From an uncultured Clostridia bacterium (GTDB taxonomy: Bacteria > Bacillota > Clostridia > Oscillospirales > Acutalibacteraceae): a stretch of 11,240 nucleotides of DNA. The notes beneath the pieces were generated by a model. It was not told the origin of the DNA, did no database searches, and saw nothing but the letters and a program-made list of their open reading frames with translations. The first letter of the stretch is position 1, and each line of letters opens with the position of its first letter. Position numbers and translations under genes: made by a program. The stretch spans positions 1-11,240 of the forward strand of contig CAMVBD010000012.1 of assembly GCA_947165615.1 (NCBI GenBank), given 5' to 3'. Shown here piece by piece: positions 6,017-11,240 of this stretch.

Positions 6017-7648
6017 TTATCGAAGTACGACGCTTGTCTGCGGTCCGATCGTGACGGACGTGCCGTCGAGCGAAGCCGTACCGTCCATACCGATGACGGC
6101 GGCGAGGCCCGAGAAAGGATGGGTCGTCGCCTGACTGAGATCCACCGTGATCGAGCGACCGGTGGTGTTGTGCAGGACGCAGACAGTGCTGCCGTTCCAC
6201 GTCGACAAAAAGCCTCCGACCTTGTCCGCGTCGAATTTCAGCGCTTCGTAGGTTCCCCTTGCGATCTCGGGGTTCCCGGCACGGATCGCGATCAGGCGTT
6301 TATAATAACTGTACAGGCTGGTTTCGTCTTTGATCTGATCCGCGGCGGTCGCTTCGACCTGTTTTGCGTCGTCGTACGTCGCTCCGGTCGGATTCCTGAC
6401 GGTATCGCCGTCGCCCCAAAGCATTGCAAGTCTGCGGTTCGCGTCGGTGTTCGCGCTGCCGCGTGAACCTTTCATGCCGAGTTCCTCTCCGTAATACAGG
6501 AACGGGGACCCGGGACCGAGGATATACAGATTTGCCGCGACCTGCATCCTGCCGGAGGATACAGGCAGGAATCCGGCGGCGCGGTCCATATCGTGATTGG
6601 TGATAAAGGGGTGAAACGCCGCGTCTTTGCGCAATGCTTCGATCTTGTCAAGATAGGCGTCCACGTATGAAACATAGGTGTTCACGTTTCCGGCCTGCGC
6701 GGTCTCGCTGATCAGACCGCTGGTCTGTGAAAGCGTAAAATTGAAGCAGTCCACGGCAGGGTAGTAAAGATCCGTGATCCCGTCTCCGTCCCAGACTTCA
6801 GCCACGGTATAGATATCGGGTTTGTAAGCGCGCAGTTCGCCGAGGTACCAGTCCCAAAACGCCTCGCTTTTTTTATGGTCGCCGTAATACGCGTATTTTG
6901 CGGCGTCAAAACGGAACCCGTCGACACCGAGGTCCAAATAATACTTTGCGACGTCCAAAACCGTTTCGCGGACGAATTCGCTGTCAAAGTTGAGTTCCGG
7001 CATATCGCCTGAAAAATTACACTCGTAGTAATGATCGGACCCTGTGATTTGCCGGAAGGTTCGCCCCGCGGTGTCGCCGACGTCCGCGGTCCGCCAGGTG
7101 TAAAAATCGTAGTAAGGATCGGTTTCGTCGCCTTTGCGGTGCGCGGAGACGAAGGAACCGAACCATTTGTTGAGATTTCCGGTGTGGTTGAGGACAAGAT
7201 CCAGGATTACCTTTACATTGCGCGCGTGACAGGTCTCCAGCAGTTCGGTCAGATCCTTTTCCGTACCGAACGCCGGATCGATCTTATAATAATCCGTAAC
7301 GTCGTATTTATGATAGGACGGCGACTGAAAGATCGGCGTCAGCCAAAGCCCTTCCACGCCGAGGCTTTTTCCGGAAGCGGGAAGTCCGTCGTTGAGATAA
7401 TCCATGCGGTTTATAATGCCTCTGAGGTCGCCGATTCCGTCTCCGTCGCTGTCCGAAAAGGAGCCCACGAAGATCTCATAAAACACACGGTTGTTGTCCG
7501 CGGTTATATAATCGGAATAGACGGTCTCCGTAAGCGAAAGTTCCAAAGATCCCGATTCAGGATCGGTGTCGGTCTCCGGCGCGCCGCAGGATGTCAGCGA
7601 AGCGGCAAACAAAAGCAGACTGAAAAGCATAGCGGTCATTCGTTTCAT
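6017..7648 (-). CDS. GH13 alpha-amylase family lipoprotein
   Basis: Surface-anchored glycosidase of the alpha-amylase family, retaining and acting on alpha-glucans. The 543-residue product begins with a lipoprotein signal peptide (MKRMTAMLFSLLLFAASLTSC, lipobox LTSC, Cys21), then an acidic Ser/Thr-poor tether to about 50. The catalytic barrel starts at VFYEIFVGSFSDSDGDGIGD (55-74). The four GH13 regions are visible: DLVLNHTG (150-157), GFRFDAAKY (244-252, nucleophile Asp248), TVAEVW (281-286, acid/base Glu284) and FITNHDMDR (348-356, transition-state Asp353). The C-terminal all-beta domain C covers roughly the last 85 residues. The DGDGIGDLRGI start is typical of the oligo-1,6-glucosidase/neopullulanase-like side of the family, so exact specificity (amylase, maltodextrin or alpha-1,6 glucosidase) is uncertain. 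GGAGGGA lies about six bases before the ATG. The gene is single, transcribed away from the galactanase operon from a shared promoter region. Confidence 0.92.
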   Translation of the reverse strand: MKRMTAMLFSLLLFAASLTSCGAPETDTDPESGSLELSLTETVYSDYITADNNRVFYEIFVGSFSDSDGDGIGDLRGIINRMDYLNDGLPASGKSLGVEGLWLTPIFQSPSYHKYDVTDYYKIDPAFGTEKDLTELLETCHARNVKVILDLVLNHTGNLNKWFGSFVSAHRKGDETDPYYDFYTWRTADVGDTAGRTFRQITGSDHYYECNFSGDMPELNFDSEFVRETVLDVAKYYLDLGVDGFRFDAAKYAYYGDHKKSEAFWDWYLGELRAYKPDIYTVAEVWDGDGITDLYYPAVDCFNFTLSQTSGLISETAQAGNVNTYVSYVDAYLDKIEALRKDAAFHPFITNHDMDRAAGFLPVSSGRMQVAANLYILGPGSPFLYYGEELGMKGSRGSANTDANRRLAMLWGDGDTVRNPTGATYDDAKQVEATAADQIKDETSLYSYYKRLIAIRAGNPEIARGTYEALKFDADKVGGFLSTWNGSTVCVLHNTTGRSITVDLSQATTHPFSGLAAVIGMDGTASLDGTSVTIGPQTSVVLR

Positions 7649-7666
7649 GATGATCCCTCCGTTTGT

Positions 7667-7695
7667 ATTATAGCAACCGACGCATGAAAAATCAA
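7667..7695 (-). promoter_or_regulatory. Sigma-A promoter for the GH13 gene
   Basis: On the minus strand: TTGATT (7695-7690), a 17-bp spacer and a perfect TATAAT (7672-7667), followed by GGAGGGA and the ATG at 7648. The predicted leader is about 12 bases, just enough to hold the ribosome site. Confidence 0.82.
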
Positions 7696-7699
7696 GCGG

Positions 7700-7728
7700 T
7701 TGACACTGACCGTCTTTTTTGATAGAAT
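7700..7728 (+). promoter_or_regulatory. Sigma-A promoter giving a predicted leaderless mRNA
   Basis: Perfect TTGACA (7700-7705), 17-bp spacer, TAGAAT (7723-7728). Only six bases separate the -10 box from ATG 7735, so transcription should begin at or next to the A of the start codon. Its -35 is 4 bp from the -35 of the divergent GH13 promoter. Confidence 0.8.
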
Positions 7729-7734
7729 AAGACC

Positions 7735-8235
7735 ATGAAAACGAATGATTTTTACACGAAGGAATCGGAAATCCTGCTCCAAAAAAGAATACGCAATTTG
7801 ACCGGCGCGATCGTTCTTCTTGCCGCCGCGGGAGCGGCGGTCTGCTTTTGGCTGCTGTTTTCCGCGCAAACGCGCACAGCGCAAAGAAATGAATTGCTGG
7901 TCTATCTGATCAATGCGCTCGTCGGCGGGATCGTGATCGCGCTGATCGGCCTTTTTCTGCTGCCGAAAAAACGATTGCTGGCGCACTGTAAAGCGATCGG
8001 GGAGACGGAGAAAATCGCAGTCCCGTTTTCCGCGGGGCTTATTGTATCCGAAAAACGCGAAAAGATCCCCGGTGGGGTCTATGTCCGTCGTGTGACGCTC
8101 GGCAATGACGCCGGACAGCGGTTTTTTGTTTACGACGGTTTTGCGGACCTGTTGAAAAACGCCGGGACGAACGGCGTGCTGTATGCGGGGAACGGCTATG
8201 TGACCGGCATTGGAACCGGAGGACAAAACGAATGA
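7735..8235 (+). CDS. Uncharacterised small membrane protein, two transmembrane helices
   Basis: I do not recognise this 166-residue protein. A short charged N-terminus (MKTNDFYTKESEILLQKR) precedes two hydrophobic helices, about 23-43 (TGAIVLLAAAGAAVCFWLLF) and 55-76 (LVYLINALVGGIVIALIGLF). After PKKR, which suggests a cytoplasmic face by the positive-inside rule, comes a soluble C-terminal domain of about 85 residues with beta-strand-like runs (GGVYVRRVTL, RFFVYDGF, GVLYAGNGYVTGIG). No catalytic motif is evident. ATG 7735 is chosen because it is the only early start after the promoter. No Shine-Dalgarno sequence precedes it, consistent with leaderless translation. Its stop overlaps the next ATG (ATGA at 8232-8235), so the two proteins are probably made together and may act together. 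Confidence 0.75.
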   Translation: MKTNDFYTKESEILLQKRIRNLTGAIVLLAAAGAAVCFWLLFSAQTRTAQRNELLVYLINALVGGIVIALIGLFLLPKKRLLAHCKAIGETEKIAVPFSAGLIVSEKREKIPGGVYVRRVTLGNDAGQRFFVYDGFADLLKNAGTNGVLYAGNGYVTGIGTGGQNE

Positions 8236-8789
8236 AGGTTATAAAAAAAATCGCGTCCGCCCTGCTGATCTATCTGACGTTTTTGGTCCTGTCCTCCATC
8301 GCTTGGGGGTGGCTGTTTTCGATCGCGACCGACACGACGCCGGAAAAAAAGATCACCGTTTATTTTGACTGTGAGGTCAGGGATACGGAACTGGCTGCAT
8401 TGTTGGAGGAGGAACTGCCGGAAGGCATCCGGATGGTCAAGATCCACTCGTTTTCCTATGCCTTTTTTGACGTGAACGCGCTTGAAAGCGGTGATATTTT
8501 TATCGTCGCAAAAAGCGCCGCCGGGAATTATCGCGATTCGTTCGCCCCGCTGGAAGGGATCGAAGGAACGGTCCTTTCGATCGAAGGCGTCCCGTGCGGC
8601 GTGCGGATCTTTGACGCGGAAAAGGGGAGCGGCGGCGCCGATCAATATGCCGCCTATGTAAATGAGGCCGGCGCGTTGGAAGACTGCTATCTGTTCTTCG
8701 GCGCAAAATCGATCCACTATGCAAAAAACGAAAACGCCGTCGACAATGCGGTGCTTCTGGTAGCGAAGCGGCTACTGGAACTGAAATAA
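8232..8789 (+). CDS. Uncharacterised membrane-anchored protein with extracytoplasmic domain
   Basis: Not recognised. The 185-residue product has one N-terminal hydrophobic segment (about 8-31, ASALLIYLTFLVLSSIAWGW) after a basic start (MKVIKK) and no lipobox cysteine. It is therefore likely an inner-membrane anchor with the rest outside. The remaining 150 residues look like an alternating alpha/beta fold: KKITVYFDCEV (39-49), ELAALLEEELPEGIRMVKIH, GDIFIVAKSAA, GTVLSIEGVPCGVRIFD, CYLFFGAKSIHY, DNAVLLVAKRLLEL. The pattern faintly recalls a half-domain of a periplasmic binding-protein-like fold, but that is only an impression. It is translationally coupled to the gene upstream (ATGA). Twelve bases separate it from the galactanase gene, so it belongs to the same operon and may help sense or handle galactan products, or control the anchored enzyme. 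Confidence 0.75.
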   Translation: MKVIKKIASALLIYLTFLVLSSIAWGWLFSIATDTTPEKKITVYFDCEVRDTELAALLEEELPEGIRMVKIHSFSYAFFDVNALESGDIFIVAKSAAGNYRDSFAPLEGIEGTVLSIEGVPCGVRIFDAEKGSGGADQYAAYVNEAGALEDCYLFFGAKSIHYAKNENAVDNAVLLVAKRLLELK

Positions 8790-8801
8790 AGGGGTACCGA
8801 T

Positions 8802-10763
8802 ATGAAAAAAACGATTTCTTTGATTTTGATGATCACAATGATTGCTTCCGTCATGGTTTCCTGCGGGAATTCCGAAAACAAACGACCTGCGGTCGCAAGC
8901 GAGTCGCTTTACGTTTCCGCCGTCGAAAACCTTTCCGACGATTTTATCCTCGGGATTGACGTCTCTTCCGTGCTTGCCGAAGAAGCGAGCGGAGTCAGGT
9001 ATTACGGCTTTGACGGTGAGGAAAAAGATCTTTTCGCGATCCTCGCCGAAAGCGGCGTCACCGATATCCGCGTCAGGGTCTGGAACGATCCTTTTGACGC
9101 GAACGGCAACGGGTACGGCGGCGGCAACTGCGATATGGAGGCTGCCGTTGAGATCGGAAAACGCGCGACCGCAAACGGGATGGGTCTGATCGTGGATTTC
9201 CACTATTCCGACTTCTGGGCGGACCCCGGAAAGCAGATGGTCCCGAAAGCCTGGAAAAACATGGGGATCGAGGAAAAAAGCGCGGCGCTCTATGAATATA
9301 CAAAAGATTCATTGAATCAACTGAAAGAAGCCGGCGTCAGCGTCAGAATGGTCTCACTTGGCAACGAGACAAACGGCGCCATGTGCGGCGAAAAGAAATG
9401 GTTCGGTATCCAGTCTCTGATGAGCGCCGGTTCAAAAGCGGTCCGCGAAGTACTGCCGGACGCTCTCATCGCCGTTCATTTCGCAAATCCCGAAAAAAGC
9501 GGGTCCTATGCCGATTATGCCTGGCGGCTGGATTACTATTCCGTCGATTATGACGTTTTTGCCTCTTCGTATTATCCCTACTGGCACGGGACGCTTGAAA
9601 ACCTGTCACAGGTTTTGTCGGAAGTCGCCGAGACCTATCAGAAAAAAGTGATGGTCATGGAGACGTCGTATGCCTTTACGGCGGAAGATACCGATTTCAG
9701 CGGCAACACCATTTCCGCCGGCAGCGCGATCACAAAAGACTATCCGTTTACCGTGCAGGGACAGGCCAATGCGTTCCGAAATGTCGTGGATACCATAGTA
9801 AACCATACGACCAACGGGATCGGCGTCGTCTACTGGGAAGGCGCTTGGATCACCGTCGGGACCGAGAGCTATGAAAAGAATGCCGAACTGTGGGAAAAGA
9901 ACGGCTCCGGCTGGGCGTCGAGTTTTGCCGCGGAGTACGACCCCGACGACGCGGGGAAGTATTACGGCGGCAGCGCCGTTGACAATCAGGCGTTCTTTGA
10001 CGCCGAAGGGCACGCGCTGGAGTCCTTGAAGGTATTCGGCCTGATGAAAAACGGAAACGCAGTCGAACCTGTTGCCGACGCAGTCATGGACACAGACCTT
10101 ACCGTTGACCTGAACGGAAAGATCGAGCTCCCCGCCGCCGTCGACGCCGTGTTTACGGATGATTCCAAGCAGCAGATCCCCGTTGTCTGGAAGGTCACAG
10201 ACGCCGAACTGCAAAATATGTACGGAAAAGCAGGCGTCTATGAGATCGAAGGGGAAGCGGGAGACATGAAGGCCGTGTGCCGGATCCGCATGATCGAATT
10301 CAATTTCCTGCAAAACGACAGTTTCGAAACGGCCGATCTGACCGGCTGGGTATTGAACGAAACCGGACACGCGGATGAACTGTACGTGGAGGACAAACAG
10401 ACCGACTCTCTGTCGGGATCTTTCCATATGCATTTCTGGAGCGCGGCGGAAAACAGCGTCGAGTTCTCTTTGGAACAGACGCCGCAGGACCTGACGCCGG
10501 GCGACTACAAATTCGGGATTTCGATCATGGGAGGAGACTGCGGCGAGACCGAGATCTACGCGTACGCGAAAATCAACGGAGAAACGGTTGCCACCGCGCC
10601 GATGAAAGTCACCGGGTACAACGAGTGGGATACCGGCAGGATCGACCGGATCACCGTTTCGGAAGGAGACAGGCTGACGGTCGGGATCTTCGTGAAATGC
10701 GCGGGAGAAGGAAACGGTGCGTGGGGCAAGATCGACGACGCGACACTGAATTCCATTTCTTGA
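8802..10763 (+). CDS. GH53 endo-beta-1,4-galactanase lipoprotein with Ig-like and CBM61-like domains
   Basis: Secreted lipoprotein enzyme that cuts beta-1,4-galactan, the side chain of rhamnogalacturonan I pectin and type I arabinogalactan. The signal peptide ends in lipobox VMVSC (Cys21). The GH53 barrel spans about 47-415: DFILGIDVSSVLAEE (47-61), TDIRVRVWNDPFD (87-99), DFHYSDFWADPGKQ (132-145), LGNETNG (186-192) with acid/base Glu189, METSYAF (286-292) with nucleophile Glu287, and VVYWEGAWI (342-350). Residues about 425-500 look like a bacterial Ig-like (Big_4-type) module (LPAAVDAVFTDDSKQQIPVVW). The last 150 residues (NDSFETADLTGW to the end) look like a jelly-roll carbohydrate-binding module; CBM61, which binds beta-1,4-galactan and is known on GH53 enzymes, is the best guess. 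AAGGGG at 8789-8794 lies seven bases before the ATG. Family assignment is firm, the CBM family less so. No clear terminator follows. Confidence 0.93.
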   Translation: MKKTISLILMITMIASVMVSCGNSENKRPAVASESLYVSAVENLSDDFILGIDVSSVLAEEASGVRYYGFDGEEKDLFAILAESGVTDIRVRVWNDPFDANGNGYGGGNCDMEAAVEIGKRATANGMGLIVDFHYSDFWADPGKQMVPKAWKNMGIEEKSAALYEYTKDSLNQLKEAGVSVRMVSLGNETNGAMCGEKKWFGIQSLMSAGSKAVREVLPDALIAVHFANPEKSGSYADYAWRLDYYSVDYDVFASSYYPYWHGTLENLSQVLSEVAETYQKKVMVMETSYAFTAEDTDFSGNTISAGSAITKDYPFTVQGQANAFRNVVDTIVNHTTNGIGVVYWEGAWITVGTESYEKNAELWEKNGSGWASSFAAEYDPDDAGKYYGGSAVDNQAFFDAEGHALESLKVFGLMKNGNAVEPVADAVMDTDLTVDLNGKIELPAAVDAVFTDDSKQQIPVVWKVTDAELQNMYGKAGVYEIEGEAGDMKAVCRIRMIEFNFLQNDSFETADLTGWVLNETGHADELYVEDKQTDSLSGSFHMHFWSAAENSVEFSLEQTPQDLTPGDYKFGISIMGGDCGETEIYAYAKINGETVATAPMKVTGYNEWDTGRIDRITVSEGDRLTVGIFVKCAGEGNGAWGKIDDATLNSIS

Positions 10764-10943
10764 AAAATTTGTATATAATGCACAAGAATAGGTGTCAATC
10801 TCTTGCAACTTTGATGAAAATTAAAATTTCTCTTTACAATGACTAGAAGTAGTGATAAGATATAATCAGTATATCGCGTAGATACGCGGTTTACCGATCC
10901 GATATGATAACGGACCGAAAAGTTTTATTTTGGAGGCAATAGT
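10764..10943 (+). promoter_or_regulatory. AT-rich intergenic region with candidate promoter for the sugar-binding protein gene
   Basis: A 180-base gap, much more AT-rich in its first two thirds than the flanking genes. Candidate promoter elements are TTTACA (10833-10838) with TAAGAT (10856-10861) at 17 bp, or a perfect TATAAT (10861-10866) at a poor 22-bp spacing from the same -35. Another TATAAT (10774-10779) stands just after the galactanase stop without a good -35. Downstream are palindromes (entered separately), then GGAGG (10932-10936) seven bases before the ATG. No GC-rich hairpin with a T-run was found, so the galactanase transcript may read through at some level. Confidence 0.5.
10876..10918 (+). 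repeat. Overlapping palindromes in the leader of the sugar-binding protein gene
   Basis: CGCGTA-GA-TACGCG (10876-10889) is a perfect 6-bp inverted repeat. CGGT-TT-ACCG directly overlaps its right end. CGATCCG and CGGACCG further on can pair with one mismatch around a loop of about 9 bases. Together they could be repressor sites or alternative RNA stems in a 5' leader of about 70 bases. Neither reading is proven by the sequence. Confidence 0.45.
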
Positions 10944-11240
10944 ATGAAAAAAATTGTTGCATTGCTGCTTGCGCTTGCTATGGTCTTTGCCCTGGCCGCA
11001 TGCGGCGGAAACACAGGTACGACTGAAGAACCGTCTTCCGAGACCCCCAGCGGTGCGGATACGACGACTCTTGCCGGTACTTACGACATCACCGTTTGGG
11101 CGCCCGAAAACGCCGTCGCCCTGACGCAGAAGCAGATTGAAGATTTCAATGACAAAAACGAAGACGGCATCAAGTTCAACTTCAAGGTTGAGCCCGTTTC
11201 CGAATCCGACGCCGGCACCAATATGGTGACGGACGTGGAA
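10944..11240 (+). CDS. ABC transporter sugar-binding lipoprotein (3' end outside window)
   Basis: The first 99 residues of an extracellular solute-binding protein of the carbohydrate-uptake (CUT1, MalE-like) type, which captures oligosaccharides outside the membrane and delivers them to an ABC permease. A lipoprotein signal peptide MKKIVALLLALAMVFALAAC (lipobox LAAC, Cys20) is followed by a Gly/Thr/Ser/Glu-rich tether to about residue 42. The mature domain opens with YDITVWAPENAVALTQKQIE and a following DFNDKNEDGIKFNFKVEPVSE, the usual strand-helix-strand opening of these proteins. GGAGG at 10932-10936 gives a strong start. Location directly after the galactanase suggests galacto-oligosaccharides, but the neighbouring GH13 makes maltodextrins possible too. 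The permease genes are expected just beyond the window. Confidence 0.9.
   Translation, partial: MKKIVALLLALAMVFALAACGGNTGTTEEPSSETPSGADTTTLAGTYDITVWAPENAVALTQKQIEDFNDKNEDGIKFNFKVEPVSESDAGTNMVTDVE

Noticed and set aside
5840..6466. Plus-strand open frame across the GH125 end and opposite the GH13 gene
   Set aside because: It runs through the bidirectional terminator and overlaps two certain genes in other frames. There is no supporting motif.
9606..10808. Long antisense open frame (400 codons) opposite the galactanase gene
   Set aside because: It mirrors the GH53 coding region, has no recognisable domain and a composition typical of a shadow frame (rich in Arg, Val, Asp and Phe). The sense gene has clear catalytic motifs.
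1..11240. CRISPR arrays, tRNA or rRNA genes, prophage or toxin-antitoxin modules
   Set aside because: I saw no spaced direct repeats, cloverleaf-like CCA-ending sequences, integrase, transposase or toxin-antitoxin motifs in the sequence.

Overview
The window looks like chromosomal DNA of an endospore-forming anaerobe of the Clostridia, probably a gut or rumen Oscillospirales- or Lachnospiraceae-type organism. The evidence is a spoIIGA-sigE sporulation pair, a YhaM-type HD exonuclease domain (a Firmicutes family), AGGAGG-like ribosome binding sites, TTGACA/TATAAT promoters, and two or more lipoprotein glycan-degrading enzymes. Base composition is moderate, a little above 50% GC, with GC-leaning third codon positions. 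That leaning produces many long antisense shadow frames, which are not annotated. The genus is inference.

Left part (1-2930, + strand): housekeeping genes. The window opens inside a gene whose product is the C-terminal HD domain of a YhaM-like 3'-5' exoribonuclease joined in frame, through an acidic Glu/Pro/Thr linker, to a complete ribosomal protein L11 methyltransferase (PrmA). Twenty bases later comes a family M32 metallocarboxypeptidase, the probable second gene of the transcript. Its reading frame is broken near the start by one extra A in an A7 run at 1444-1450; with six A the protein would be 501 residues with a normal N-terminus. A rho-independent terminator follows.

Second part (2990-4629, + strand): the spoIIGA-sigE operon. 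Its promoter has a perfect TATAAT but no -35 at normal distance. A GACA-type hexamer and a Spo0A-box-like sequence lie about 21 bp upstream, like the stretched Spo0A-activated spoIIG promoter of Bacillus subtilis. SpoIIGA is the membrane aspartic protease that matures pro-sigma-E, and the two reading frames overlap by 16 bases. No sigG follows.

Right part (4643-11240): a carbohydrate-use region. It holds a cytoplasmic GH125 exo-alpha-1,6-mannosidase (+) and, convergent with it across a shared bidirectional terminator, a lipoprotein GH13 alpha-amylase-type enzyme (-). A compact divergent promoter region follows, whose two -35 boxes are 4 bp apart. It drives the amylase leftwards and, rightwards, a three-gene set: two uncharacterised small membrane proteins (ATGA-coupled) and a lipoprotein GH53 endo-beta-1,4-galactanase with Ig-like and CBM61-like C-terminal domains. 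The rightward promoter sits so close to its first ATG that the mRNA should be leaderless. After an AT-rich leader with palindromes, the window ends inside an ABC-transporter sugar-binding lipoprotein. The picture is surface hydrolysis of starch-like and pectic galactan polymers, import by an ABC transporter, and intracellular trimming of mannosides.

No tRNA, rRNA, CRISPR array, insertion sequence or phage gene was seen. I found no convincing new defence or mobile system. The most unusual points are the YhaM-PrmA fusion, the leaderless promoter on the unknown galactanase-linked genes, and the homopolymer frameshift in the carboxypeptidase.
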